Shown here: positions 45,835 to 55,653 of the stretch, piece by piece
Layout: each line of letters opens with the position of its first letter
Position numbering within the stretch: the first letter of the stretch is position 1
Assembly (NCBI GenBank): GCA_018056705.1
Contig: JAGPFE010000008.1
Span: 1 to 64,000, forward strand
Reading direction: 5' to 3'
DNA: 64,000 bases
Source of the DNA: Candidatus Hydrogenedentota bacterium
GTDB lineage: Bacteria; Hydrogenedentota; Hydrogenedentia; Hydrogenedentales; CAITNO01
Position numbers and translations under genes: made by a program
The notes under the pieces: generated by a model
Told to the model about the DNA's origin: nothing
Seen by the model: only the letters and a program-made list of their open reading frames with translations
The model's database searches: none

Positions 45835-48768
45835 GTGGTAAAACGTCGAACATCTTCCGGCGCGACCATTCGTATCATCGCGGGATTCATCCTGGTTCTG
45901 GCGGGCCTGGTGGTGGCCGTATACCTCTTTGCCCCAGGTAAGCCCCCGCCCCCGCCCCGTTCCAGCGTGCGCTACGAGGCGCCGCGGGCTCAGAACTCCA
46001 CCGCGTTACCGGCGGAGAATACTTCGGAAGCCCTGCCTGGTCCCCTGGCCCGGCGGACGGAGGAAAAGCCTGCCGCGGTCCCGGCTCCCGAAACGGAAAC
46101 CGCCGCCACGGAGAGCACCGAAACGGTGGAGCCCGGTACGCTCACGGTTTCAGGTGTGGTGGTGTCTGGTCAGGATCGTCGCCCGCTCGGTGGGATTACG
46201 GTGCGCGTGGCGGTGTTCGCCGCGGGCATGGAAAAAAGCAGCCGTCTGGCAGGAAATCCGGCCGAATGGAATGACCTTGAGATGCACGGTGAGGGGCGTA
46301 CCGAAACGGATGGGACCATCACGCTCTCGGTTCCCCTGGTGCTGGCTCCCCGGGTGGCGGGCGTGTGCCTGGTTCATGCCGAAGGCCCCGGGTACGGTCA
46401 GGTAAGAATCAGCAAGCCCTTCACGGTTTCCGAGGACAACACCGGCGAGGTGACCTTCGAGTTGTCCATGGACAGCGAGTCCTTTATCGAGGGCACGGTG
46501 ACGGTCGCGGGAAGCCGGGAGGGGGTGCCCGAGATCGTGGTTGCCGCGGAGGGGCCAAGCGGTACCGTCAAGGCGACCACGGATGACCAGGGTGCGTACC
46601 GCATAACGGGGCTGAACGTGGGCGAGTACAGCGTTTCGGTGGAATACCGGAACACGGAGTATCGTCCCGGTAAGGAGTTGCCGTTCCGGAAAGTGAAAAT
46701 AGCCCGGGGCGGAGACACGGTAAAGAATGTGGATTTTTCCCTGGAGCGGGCGGGGATCGTCTGGGGATATGTGCTGGGACCCGATGGAACCGGCGTGGGG
46801 CGCGCGAACGTGATGCTGTGCACTTCCGACAGTCCCTTTTCCCAGATGCTGACCGCCATGGCCGCGCCCGAAAGCGTGCTGAACGCTTTTACCCAGGATG
46901 ACGGTTATTACGAATTGCGGGGGGTGCCCCTGAACCGGGAATGGCGGATCTATGCCACGTCTCCCAATCACTCGCCCCAACTGGCCGATCCTTTCGTGCT
47001 TACGGCCAAGGCCGACGCGGTACGCATAGACATCTTCCTGTTTTCCGGTTCGATCATTCAGGGCGTCGTCGTGGACAGCGCGGGAAAAAGGGTTCCCGAC
47101 GCGGACGTGATCTGCGCGCCCGCCTATGGGCGGCTGTTCCAGCCGAACGAGGCCCCCATCGCCTTCAAGGACGCGCGGTCGGACGCTAACGGGGCGTTCA
47201 TGATTACCGAGGTGCCTCCCGGTGATTACCAGTTGCTGGCGGTGAAAGAAGGCTATCGCCGGGCGTTGCGCGGTGTTCCGGTGTACTCCGACGGGTACTC
47301 GGAAATCCGGGATGTTCGCCTGGAACTGGAAAGCGCGGAACAGGGTGATCACCAGATTTACGGCGTGGTCGTGGATGACCGGGGGCGAGGCCTGGATGGC
47401 GCCCAGGTGCGCCTGGTGGCGGGCGGCACGGAGCCCTTCGAAAAGGTTACCTCCACGTCCGGGGGCGGACGATTCCAGTTCGATGGGCTCGCGCCGGGTT
47501 ACTACATGCTGACCGTTACCATGGATGGTTTCTCTCCCCTGACGGTCCGTCGGGTGCGCCTGGACCAGGAAACCCGCGTGGCCATGCGGCGTTCGGCCAC
47601 GGTGCGGGGCGTGGTACGGGTCCGGTCCGGCCAGTTGCCGCCCACCTACACGGTGCGCGCCTATTTGCTCGCCGATGACCAGGGACGATCGGGCATGCCG
47701 GCCATGATGTCCGACCAGGCCTCCAACGAGGCCGTGTTTTCCGATCCTTCCGGTGCGTTCCAGTTGCAGTTGAACGCCGGCGCGTGGCGGCTCGAGGCGG
47801 TCGCGGAAGGGTACGCGCCGGCCCGGGTGGAGATAGACGTGCAGGCCGGCCAGATCATGGACGGTGTCGAACTGGTGCTCAACGAGAGCGGTGGGGTGAT
47901 CGCCGGCGTGGTGGTAGCGGCGGATGGCGCGAACGTGCAGGGTGCCACGGTGACCCTCGTGGAAGCCGACGGTACCGCCCAGGCCATGCTGCTGGCCAGC
48001 ATGGCCGACGCGCCGGGTCAACGTACCACCCAGGTGGGAGAAGACGGATCCTTCCGGTTCGACATGCTTCCCGCGGGGGACTACATGGTGATCGCGCGAC
48101 ATCCCCGCTACGCCACCGGCATGAGTGAACCCATATCCATCGGCGAAGGCGACCGGCGGGAAAATATCCGGGTGCGCGTGGGATTCGGTGGATCCATCGA
48201 GGGGGTGGTGTATCGTGAAGGCGCGCCCGTGCCCGGTGCCGCCATCCTGGTCGCGGGTGCCGGTAATACCCGCACGGCGACCACGGACGCCAGTGGCTTC
48301 TACCGGGTGGAGAACCTGTCACCGGGCATCTACCAGGCCATGGTAACCGACGTGTCGAGCGGATCGCTGGACAGCATTTACGGGGCCCAGGGACGCCAGG
48401 TCATGGTCGAGGAAGGCAAGGTGTCGCGCTGTGACTTCGGCCAGGAAATTGGCGGCCGGATCAACGGGACCTGCGTGCCGGGACCAGGGAATCTGCTGGG
48501 TGGCCGGGTGGTCCTCAACATGCCAGGCGCCAACCCCCTGCCGCTGGGGGCCATGGCTGACCTGGGCCAGTTGATGGGACAGAGTACGGGCATTACCCCG
48601 GCCGGTACCTTTACCCTGACCGATGTGCCCCCGGGTGACTGGCAACTGGATGTTTACTATTTCGAGTTCGACGGCCCCAATCCCCTGGCCCTGCGTTACG
48701 TGTACACGGAACTGGTGTCCGTGGACGCGGGGGCTAACCTGACGCTGAACCTTCCGGTGGCCTACTGA
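45835..48768 (+). CDS. Membrane-anchored carboxypeptidase-regulatory-like repeat protein, 977 residues
   Basis: An N-terminal membrane anchor (about 13-33) is followed by a Pro/Ala/Glu-rich linker (about 34-105) and eight or nine beta-sandwich repeats of about 80-100 residues. Each shows a core of GxVxDxxGxxVxGAxV, then TxxxGxFxFxxLPPGxYxLxxxxxGY, for example VVDDRGRGLDGAQVRLV and QFDGLAPGYYMLTVTMDGF. This is the CarboxypepD_reg / Cna-B-like fold used in surface proteins. No peptidase domain is present. GTG 45835 follows AGGAG. It sits between the sigma/anti-sigma pair and two ABC exporters, suggesting a shared envelope role. Confidence 0.83.
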   Translation: MVKRRTSSGATIRIIAGFILVLAGLVVAVYLFAPGKPPPPPRSSVRYEAPRAQNSTALPAENTSEALPGPLARRTEEKPAAVPAPETETAATESTETVEPGTLTVSGVVVSGQDRRPLGGITVRVAVFAAGMEKSSRLAGNPAEWNDLEMHGEGRTETDGTITLSVPLVLAPRVAGVCLVHAEGPGYGQVRISKPFTVSEDNTGEVTFELSMDSESFIEGTVTVAGSREGVPEIVVAAEGPSGTVKATTDDQGAYRITGLNVGEYSVSVEYRNTEYRPGKELPFRKVKIARGGDTVKNVDFSLERAGIVWGYVLGPDGTGVGRANVMLCTSDSPFSQMLTAMAAPESVLNAFTQDDGYYELRGVPLNREWRIYATSPNHSPQLADPFVLTAKADAVRIDIFLFSGSIIQGVVVDSAGKRVPDADVICAPAYGRLFQPNEAPIAFKDARSDANGAFMITEVPPGDYQLLAVKEGYRRALRGVPVYSDGYSEIRDVRLELESAEQGDHQIYGVVVDDRGRGLDGAQVRLVAGGTEPFEKVTSTSGGGRFQFDGLAPGYYMLTVTMDGFSPLTVRRVRLDQETRVAMRRSATVRGVVRVRSGQLPPTYTVRAYLLADDQGRSGMPAMMSDQASNEAVFSDPSGAFQLQLNAGAWRLEAVAEGYAPARVEIDVQAGQIMDGVELVLNESGGVIAGVVVAADGANVQGATVTLVEADGTAQAMLLASMADAPGQRTTQVGEDGSFRFDMLPAGDYMVIARHPRYATGMSEPISIGEGDRRENIRVRVGFGGSIEGVVYREGAPVPGAAILVAGAGNTRTATTDASGFYRVENLSPGIYQAMVTDVSSGSLDSIYGAQGRQVMVEEGKVSRCDFGQEIGGRINGTCVPGPGNLLGGRVVLNMPGANPLPLGAMADLGQLMGQSTGITPAGTFTLTDVPPGDWQLDVYYFEFDGPNPLALRYVYTELVSVDAGANLTLNLPVAY

Positions 48769-48876
48769 GATGTCCCGGACTTCGCGTCGAGCAACCACCG
48801 GCGGGAGATCGCGCGCGGGAAAAGGGCTCCTGTTGGTTCCAGCCCCGGGTTGCCGTCATAATTTACCCGTCTGGAA

Positions 48877-49839
48877 ATGGGAGCGGCACGCGTGGCCTTT
48901 GTTTCACTGAATAACCTTGTCGTGGAATATGACGACTTCCGGGCCCTGGATGGCCTGACCCTGGAAGTCGAGGACGGTGCCATTGGCCTGCTGGGCCCGA
49001 ACGGGGCCGGCAAAAGTACCCTCCTGAAGACATTGCTCGGGTTTCTGCGTCCCCGATCGGGTACGGCATCGGTCATGGGGTACCGCCTGCCGGAACAGGC
49101 CCTGGAAGTGCGCCGCCGCATGGGGTACATGCCCGAGCGCGAAGTATCCAGTCCCCGGGTCAGCGCGGTGTCTTTCCTGGCCTATTGTGGCCGGATGTTC
49201 GGCATGACCCGGGCGGACGCGCTGGAGCGGGCCCATGAAGTGCTCAATTACGTGGGATTGGGGGAAGCGCGTTACCGTCCCATGCAGGAATATTCCACGG
49301 GCATGCTGCAGCGCGTGAAACTGGCCCAGGCCCTGATCCATGACCCGAAGTTGCTGTTTCTGGATGAGCCTACCAATGGGCTGGACCCGGACGGACGGCT
49401 GGAAATGCTGGCCCTCATCCGGGATATCGTGGACCGCAGGCACGTCACGGTACTGCTGTCGTCCCATCTGTTGCCGGATGTGCAACAGGTGTGTCGATAT
49501 GTGATCATGCTCAACCGGGGGCGGGTGATCCGGCATGGTCCGCTGGAAACGTTGATTCGTCCCCTGGATCACCACTACGAAGTCGGCGCGCGGCCTGGCG
49601 AGGAATCCGCGCTTGAAACGGCGTTGTCGCGGGCCGGGTGGCTTTTTCACCGGCAGGTGGGGAACGGTCGGTTCCAGGTTACCCTGCCGGAAAACGCCGA
49701 TTGTGCCGACCTGTTCAGGCTGGCCCGCGACGCGGGGATCCAGATCCGTCACTGCGTGCCCCTGAAGACGACCCTGGAGTCCGTGTTTATCGACTCCCTT
49801 GATGAGCATAGTCCGGAGGCGGCCCATGCCCGTGTATGA
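48877..49839 (+). CDS. ABC transporter ATP-binding protein
   Basis: 320 residues. Walker A GPNGAGKST, signature YSTGMLQRVKLAQAL, Walker B LLFLDEPTNGLD and switch His in LSSHLL are all intact. The last ~85 residues after the nucleotide-binding domain form an extra soluble domain, as in DrrA-like drug or lipid exporters. ATG 48877 or GTG 48892 could be the start. It overlaps the next permease gene by 14 bases, and the two form the first of two transporters in a row. Confidence 0.88.
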   Translation: MGAARVAFVSLNNLVVEYDDFRALDGLTLEVEDGAIGLLGPNGAGKSTLLKTLLGFLRPRSGTASVMGYRLPEQALEVRRRMGYMPEREVSSPRVSAVSFLAYCGRMFGMTRADALERAHEVLNYVGLGEARYRPMQEYSTGMLQRVKLAQALIHDPKLLFLDEPTNGLDPDGRLEMLALIRDIVDRRHVTVLLSSHLLPDVQQVCRYVIMLNRGRVIRHGPLETLIRPLDHHYEVGARPGEESALETALSRAGWLFHRQVGNGRFQVTLPENADCADLFRLARDAGIQIRHCVPLKTTLESVFIDSLDEHSPEAAHARV

Positions 49840-50707
49840 ACAGACGTACCGCAGTTTTGAGGGCGGCCCGGCCTTGCGCTGGCGGTGGCGGTTTGTCGCC
49901 GCCCAGGAACTCCGGGTGCTGGCGGTGTCCCGGGTATTCAAGTTTCTCGTGTTCCTGGGAGGCCTGCATTACCTGTTCCGGGTGATGCAGATCGTGGCGT
50001 TCGATATCGTCGCGCAGGATCCAAACAACCCGCTGGCTCCCCTGCTGCAGCGGGCGGATATCTTTTATATCAGCGGCCAGACCTTCTACGATTTCATCAG
50101 TTACCAGTTGACGCTCATGTTCGTCACCCTGCTGTATGCCGGGTCGGGCATGATCTGTAACGATGTCCGGAACAACCTTCCCGAGGTGTATTTTTCCAAG
50201 CCCCTGCGCTGGTATGACTACCTCACCGGTAAATTGCTGGCCCTCTTCGTGGTGGGGTTTTTCCTGACGGCTGGCATGGCATTGCTGCTGTTGCTTCAGC
50301 ACGCGCTCATGAGCCCGTCCTGGGAAGTCGCGATCGACTGCCTGCGCTGGTGCATCGGCGCCCTGGGGTATTCCGCCGCCGCCGTGCTGCCGTCGGCCCT
50401 GTTCATCCTGCTGTGTTCCTGCCTGGTGAACGGGCAGAACTATGCAGCCATTACCGTGATCATGACGATTATTGCCAATACCGCCCTCGCCGCCATGTTC
50501 GCGGAGACCCTGCGATACCAGAACTGGTACGTGTTTTCGGTTCCGGTGGCCGTGGGCCATGTGGGCGAGAAGTTGTTCCAGTTGGCCCGGCCCCAGATCG
50601 CGCTGACGATTCCGTGGACGTACAGCCTGCTGTACGTGGCGGGCTTTTCGCTGGTCTGCCTGGTGTTCCTGGTGATTCGCGTCCGGAAAATGGAAGTTGC
50701 CTCATGA
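49826..50707 (+). CDS. ABC transporter permease, first transporter
   Basis: 293 residues. A cytoplasmic N-terminus opens MPVYEQTYRSFEG, a motif seen in some ABC-2 permeases, followed by about six membrane spans. The loop GMICNDVRNNLPEVYFSKPLRWYDYLTGKLLAL fits the ABC-2 permease cytoplasmic helix. ATG 49826 follows GGAGG and overlaps the ATPase gene. Its stop overlaps the next start (ATGA). Confidence 0.8.
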   Translation: MPVYEQTYRSFEGGPALRWRWRFVAAQELRVLAVSRVFKFLVFLGGLHYLFRVMQIVAFDIVAQDPNNPLAPLLQRADIFYISGQTFYDFISYQLTLMFVTLLYAGSGMICNDVRNNLPEVYFSKPLRWYDYLTGKLLALFVVGFFLTAGMALLLLLQHALMSPSWEVAIDCLRWCIGALGYSAAAVLPSALFILLCSCLVNGQNYAAITVIMTIIANTALAAMFAETLRYQNWYVFSVPVAVGHVGEKLFQLARPQIALTIPWTYSLLYVAGFSLVCLVFLVIRVRKMEVAS

Positions 50708-51657
50708 CAGTGGATGTCGTCCGCCAACCGGTGATTGAAGCGCGAGACCTATCCAAGTGGTTTGGCGAAGTGGTCGCGTTGAACAACGTGACCCTGTCCA
50801 TCGCGCCGGGCGTGACGGGCGTGCTGGGTCCCAACGGCGCGGGCAAGAGCACCTTCATCAAGTTGGCCCTCGGGCTCTACGCGCCCAGCCGGGGGGAAAT
50901 CCGTGTCCTGGGCGAACCGCCCCGGAACAATCGTCGCGTGTTGGCCCGTATCGGCTGGTGTCCCGAGGTGGATCATTTCTACGACCATACCACGGGATTC
51001 GAGTTCGTGTACTGGTTATGCCGTTACTGGGGGATGTCTCCACGGTCCGCCAGGGCCGCTGCCCTGGAAGCGTGCGAAATGGTCCGGATCACCGACCGCA
51101 TGGACGATCCCATCGATGAGTACAGCAAGGGGATGCGGCAACGCATCAAGATCGCCCAGGCCCTTGCCCTGTCTCCGGAACTGATCTTTCTCGATGAGCC
51201 CATGAACGGATTGGATCCCCGTGGCCGGGAGGAAATGTACGCCCTTATCCGTTCTTTGGGCGATCGCGGCGTGTCAGTCATCGTGAGCAGCCACATCCTG
51301 TACGAGGTAGAACGGATTACCGATAACGTGGTGCTGCTGGTGGGAGGGACGCTGATCGCCCAGGGGCGGGTGCGGGACATCCGGGAACTGATCGATCGGT
51401 ATCCCCACACCATCCGCGTGGTTTCCGATCAGCCCGCCCAATTGGCCAAGCGATTTGCCGGGGAACCCGGCGTGTTCGCCGTGGAAACCCGCGGCGATAC
51501 CGTCACCATTCGCACCCTGACCCCGGATGACTGCTATGAAACCCTGAATATCCTGGCCGTGAAAGCCCCCGGGTGGGTCCGGGCCATCGAGTGTGCCGAT
51601 AACAACCTTCAGGCCGTGTTCGACTATCTCACGAAGAAAACGGTGTCAGGCGTATGA
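50704..51657 (+). CDS. ABC transporter ATP-binding protein, second transporter
   Basis: 317 residues. Walker A GPNGAGKST, signature YSKGMRQRIKIAQAL, Walker B LIFLDEPMNGLDPRG and switch His in VSSHIL are present. A C-terminal soluble extension of about 95 residues follows. It overlaps the preceding permease and the following permease by four bases each. The paired gene order ATPase-permease-ATPase-permease suggests one operon, possibly a heteromeric transporter. Confidence 0.88.
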   Translation: MTVDVVRQPVIEARDLSKWFGEVVALNNVTLSIAPGVTGVLGPNGAGKSTFIKLALGLYAPSRGEIRVLGEPPRNNRRVLARIGWCPEVDHFYDHTTGFEFVYWLCRYWGMSPRSARAAALEACEMVRITDRMDDPIDEYSKGMRQRIKIAQALALSPELIFLDEPMNGLDPRGREEMYALIRSLGDRGVSVIVSSHILYEVERITDNVVLLVGGTLIAQGRVRDIRELIDRYPHTIRVVSDQPAQLAKRFAGEPGVFAVETRGDTVTIRTLTPDDCYETLNILAVKAPGWVRAIECADNNLQAVFDYLTKKTVSGV

Positions 51658-52535
51658 ACGACTCCCCCGTGCCAGTCGTGTTGTGGACGGAAGCCACGGG
51701 CAATGCCCCGTCACTGGGGCAACAGTTCCGGGCCTCCCTGGAGCACGCCTTTATTATCATGACCCGTCGCCGGCGATTCGCGCTGGCGGCCGCCCTGACG
51801 TTCCTGCCCGCGCTCGTGCCCATCATGGAATCCTTCTTTGGCCGTTCCGTCCACGCGCTGATGGCCTCCGAGTTGTTCACCCGACTGGCCGAAAAACTCT
51901 TCATTGACCTGCTGTCTCCGTTACTGGGCTTGTTTTTTGCCACGCTCCTGATCGCGGAAGACGTGGAACTCCGGACGATCAGTTACATTCTCACCCGGCC
52001 CATCAGTCGGACGGCATGGGTACTCGGGCGGTTTACGGCATTCCTTATGGCTGCCGCGCCCATCCTGCTGGTATCGCTGACGATTACTGCCCTGGCCTGC
52101 GGGGTGAAACGACAAGGCTTTGTCCTGTCTAATGTCAATGACTTCTGGCTGTTCGGCCATTACGTGGCGGTACAGACCATCGCGCTTGCCGCCTACGGCG
52201 CCTTCGCGCTGTTCCTGGGTGCCTTTTCCCGGCGGCCTATTGTGTACGGCGTGTTGCTGATCTATGGGTGGCAGCGCGTGGCCACGTTCGTGCCAGGAGT
52301 GATTGATTTTCTGACCATCCAGAAATACGTCGACGGACTGAAGCCCGTGCTGGCCACCCAGCGAAATCTCGTTTCCATCCAGACCGCACTGGGAACCTTT
52401 CAGCGAGAGGTGTTCGCCATCGGGGCGGCCAAGGCAATGGTGATACTGATCTTGATGATCATGGTGTTTCTGGGGGCCTCTGCCCTGTCGCTACGGCTTC
52501 GGGAGTTCGGGGGAGACAAAACCGCCGGGGCGTGA
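51654..52535 (+). CDS. ABC transporter permease, second transporter
   Basis: 293 residues with about six membrane spans. A cytoplasmic loop LLIAEDVELRTISYILTRPISRTAWVLGRFTA matches the ABC-2 permease signature. It starts inside the stop of the second ATPase. The operon likely ends here; the next 136 bases hold no gene. Confidence 0.8.
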   Translation: MNDSPVPVVLWTEATGNAPSLGQQFRASLEHAFIIMTRRRRFALAAALTFLPALVPIMESFFGRSVHALMASELFTRLAEKLFIDLLSPLLGLFFATLLIAEDVELRTISYILTRPISRTAWVLGRFTAFLMAAAPILLVSLTITALACGVKRQGFVLSNVNDFWLFGHYVAVQTIALAAYGAFALFLGAFSRRPIVYGVLLIYGWQRVATFVPGVIDFLTIQKYVDGLKPVLATQRNLVSIQTALGTFQREVFAIGAAKAMVILILMIMVFLGASALSLRLREFGGDKTAGA

Positions 52536-52615
52536 CTCCCCCTGTGCTACATTAATTACTGAAGGCTGAGTCTCGTGAATTTTCCGACAGGGGAATAATG
52601 TCGCCTTCTTACTTG

Positions 52616-52621
52616 TATACT
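52616..52621 (+). promoter_or_regulatory. Possible -10 element of the RND operon
   Basis: TATACT at 52616-52621 with a TTG just before, in the A+T-rich gap 52536-52671. No convincing -35 is present. Confidence 0.3.
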
Positions 52622-52671
52622 TAAACGGTTAGGTAGTTTTTCAAATAAGTAGTAAAGTGGAGGAGATGGCC

Positions 52672-55602
52672 ATGAATTACTTCGGTTCAAGGCTCATGGA
52701 GTGGGCGGTTGACCGACCCCGGCTGGTTGTATCGGGCATTTGCGCGATTACGGCGGTGCTCGTGGTGCTGGCTGTTCTGCCTACCGTCGCGCCGGCTACC
52801 TTTCCCATGCTGAGTCCCATCCGGGTAGACACGGATCCGGAAAACATGCTGGATGCCCAGGAACCGGTACGGGTCTTTCACAATGACATGAAACGGGAAT
52901 TCGCCCTGAACGAAATCATCGTGGTGGGCGTGGTGAACGATCGGCATCCGGACGGCGTGTTCAATCCGGAGTCGCTGAAGCGGATCGCCGAACTGACGGA
53001 ATACGCCAAGACCCTCCGGGGCGAGGCCATCGGCGTCAGCGATCCGAACGCCGGGGTGGTTTCGGTGGACCTTATCGCTCCCGGCACGGTGGATAACATC
53101 CAGCCCGGCGGGCCGGGCGAAGTGCGGTTTGAATGGCTGATGCCGCGGCCACCCGAAACCCGGGAGGAAGCCTTGGCGGTACGCGACAAGGCGGCTCGCC
53201 TGCCGTTCCTGCAGGATACCCTCGTGGCCCAGTCCGGTAAGGCCATAGCCTTGTACCTGCCCATCACCGCGAAGAACCTGAGTTACAGGATTTCGAAAAA
53301 ACTGCAGGAGAAGATCGCGTCATTCGGCAAGGTGGACGATCAGTTCCACATCACCGGCCTGCCCGTGGCCAACGACACCTTCGGCGTGGAGATGTTCGTG
53401 CAGATGGCCATTTCCGCGCCCCTGGCGATGCTGGTGATCTTCCTGCTGATGTTGTATTTCTTCCGGAAGCTGGTGCTGATCGTGGCCCCGATGATTCTCG
53501 CGATGATCGTGACCCTGGTGACCATGGGGCTCCTGGTCGTGACGGGTAACACCATTCACATCATGAGTTCCATGATTCCCATCTTCCTCATGCCCATCTC
53601 CATCCTGGATTCCATCCATATCCTCTCGGAGTTTTTCGAGCGGTATCAGCAGTTCAAAAACCGTCGCGAAGCCATCCTGAACGTCATGAAAACCCTGTTC
53701 GCGCCGATGCTGTTTACCTCGCTGACCTCGGCCGCGGGCTTTGCTTCCCTGGCGATCACGCCGATTCCACCGGTGCAGGTATTCGGTATTTTCGTGGCCA
53801 TTGGCGTGATGATCGCGTGGGTATTCACCATTACCTTCATCCCTGCCTTTATCATGCTGATTCCCGAGCGAAAACTGGAGAAATTCGGCGCGGTACATCC
53901 GGAAGGCGCGCGTCACGACGCTGAGCCCGTCACCATGATGGGGCGCGTGGTAGTCCGGATGGGACTGGCCGCGTCCCGTTACTGGGCGGCGATCCTGCTG
54001 ATGACGGCGGTGATCACCGTGATAGCTGTCTGGGGCATCGTTAAGATTGAGGTTAATGATAATCCCACCCGATGGTTCAAGCCTTCCCATCCTATCCGGG
54101 TGGCCGATACGGTTCTGAACCGTCATTTCGGTGGAACCTACATGGCCTACCTGGCGTTGACGGATGATCGCGGGGCCTTCGAACCTGCGGCTTACGCTGC
54201 GGAACTGGCGAACCGCCTGAACCGCTGGCGCGAGGACGCGTCGGATCCGGGCATGGCGTCCGCCCGGGCCCGCGTGGTGACTGCCCTTACGGAGACTATT
54301 CGAGACCGTCACGAAGATACCCGGGATGGATTCCTCAACCTTGTCATCACCGAGGCCGAGCGACAACTGGACGCGGCGGACCAGGATCCCGCGCGGGCCG
54401 ATGAGGCTGCTGCCTGGGATGACGTGATCCGCCTGCTCGACGAGGAACGGCAGCGAGACGAAGTGTTCAAGCAACCGGACGTGCTTCGATGGATGATCGC
54501 GCTGCAGGAGGCTGCCCTCTCCAGCGGCGTGGTGGGCAAGGCCAACTCCCTGGCGGATCTGGTTCGCACGGTTTACCGGGAACTCATGGAAGGGGATCAG
54601 CAATACTTCCGGATTCCCGATTCCTCCCGCGGCGTGGCCCAGTGCATCATCACCTTCGAAAGCAGTCACCGGCCCCAGGATATTGCTCACTTTGTTACCC
54701 ACGACTTTCGCCGATCCAGCATCTGGATGCAACTCAGGAGTGGGGATAACAGGGACATGATGAAAGTGGTGGACGCGGTGAACCGCTTTATTGCCCAGAA
54801 TCCCCCTCCCGTTCCCTTGCGTCCCGAATGGTTTGGCCTGACCTACATCAACGTGGTCTGGCAGCAGAAGATGGTGCTGGGCATGCTGCAGTCTTTTCTT
54901 GGCAGTTTCCTGGTGGTGCTGTTCATGATGATCGTCCTGTTCCGTTCCGGGATCTGGGGCGCGATCTCCATGGTGCCGCTGACGGTTACCATCGGGGCCA
55001 TCTACGGCGTGATCGGTATCGTGGGCAAGGATTACGACATGCCCGTGGCGGTCCTTTCTTCGCTGACCCTGGGCCTGGCGGTCGACTTTGCCATCCACTT
55101 CCTGTCCCGTTCCCGGGAACTGTACCAGGAAAACGGGGGAGACTGGCAGCGAACGGTCCGGATGCTGTTCGGTGAACCCGCCCGGGCCATTGTGCGCAAC
55201 ATTATCGCCGTGGCCATCGGCTTTACGCCGTTACTGGCCGCTCCGCTGGTGCCCTACAACACCGTGGGCATTTTTATGGCGGCGATTCTGTTTGTCTCGG
55301 GCATTGGAACGCTGATCCTGTTGCCCGCCATCATGCGCCCCCTGCTGGCGTTTCTGTTCCCGGTCAACCGGGCGTGTCGGATTACCTGCATGTGTGGTAC
55401 CTGCGTGATTACCGCCGCTACCGCCGCCGCGGCCGCCGTGGTGAACCTGCAATTCCTGGGAGGCACCTGGACCCAGTGGAGCATGGGGGCCGCCGGTGCC
55501 GTGCTGCTCTCAATGATCCTGTGTTTTGCCCTTTCGCGGCGGAGTTCCTGCGCGGTGGAGTGTCAGCCGGCAGGCACCGTGGCGGAAAAACAAAAGGACT
55601 GA
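52672..55602 (+). CDS. RND/MMPL family exporter
   Basis: 976 residues. One N-terminal span, a periplasmic loop with VDTDPENMLDAQEPVRVFH, then a five-span block (about 240-420) holding the sterol-sensing-domain-like region IPIFLMPISILDSIHIL. A second matching half follows (periplasmic part about 475-740, spans about 745-960). This two-halved layout is typical of MMPL/RND lipid and hopanoid exporters. ATG 52672 lies behind GGAGGAG; a GTG 15 bases earlier overlaps that site. With the LolA-like and barrel genes downstream it resembles a known three-part lipid-trafficking cluster. Substrate unknown. Confidence 0.88.
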   Translation: MNYFGSRLMEWAVDRPRLVVSGICAITAVLVVLAVLPTVAPATFPMLSPIRVDTDPENMLDAQEPVRVFHNDMKREFALNEIIVVGVVNDRHPDGVFNPESLKRIAELTEYAKTLRGEAIGVSDPNAGVVSVDLIAPGTVDNIQPGGPGEVRFEWLMPRPPETREEALAVRDKAARLPFLQDTLVAQSGKAIALYLPITAKNLSYRISKKLQEKIASFGKVDDQFHITGLPVANDTFGVEMFVQMAISAPLAMLVIFLLMLYFFRKLVLIVAPMILAMIVTLVTMGLLVVTGNTIHIMSSMIPIFLMPISILDSIHILSEFFERYQQFKNRREAILNVMKTLFAPMLFTSLTSAAGFASLAITPIPPVQVFGIFVAIGVMIAWVFTITFIPAFIMLIPERKLEKFGAVHPEGARHDAEPVTMMGRVVVRMGLAASRYWAAILLMTAVITVIAVWGIVKIEVNDNPTRWFKPSHPIRVADTVLNRHFGGTYMAYLALTDDRGAFEPAAYAAELANRLNRWREDASDPGMASARARVVTALTETIRDRHEDTRDGFLNLVITEAERQLDAADQDPARADEAAAWDDVIRLLDEERQRDEVFKQPDVLRWMIALQEAALSSGVVGKANSLADLVRTVYRELMEGDQQYFRIPDSSRGVAQCIITFESSHRPQDIAHFVTHDFRRSSIWMQLRSGDNRDMMKVVDAVNRFIAQNPPPVPLRPEWFGLTYINVVWQQKMVLGMLQSFLGSFLVVLFMMIVLFRSGIWGAISMVPLTVTIGAIYGVIGIVGKDYDMPVAVLSSLTLGLAVDFAIHFLSRSRELYQENGGDWQRTVRMLFGEPARAIVRNIIAVAIGFTPLLAAPLVPYNTVGIFMAAILFVSGIGTLILLPAIMRPLLAFLFPVNRACRITCMCGTCVITAATAAAAAVVNLQFLGGTWTQWSMGAAGAVLLSMILCFALSRRSSCAVECQPAGTVAEKQKD

Positions 55603-55653
55603 CTGTTTCCTGAACAACCGGTGACTATACTATGGAAAGAAGGAGGAACGAAC

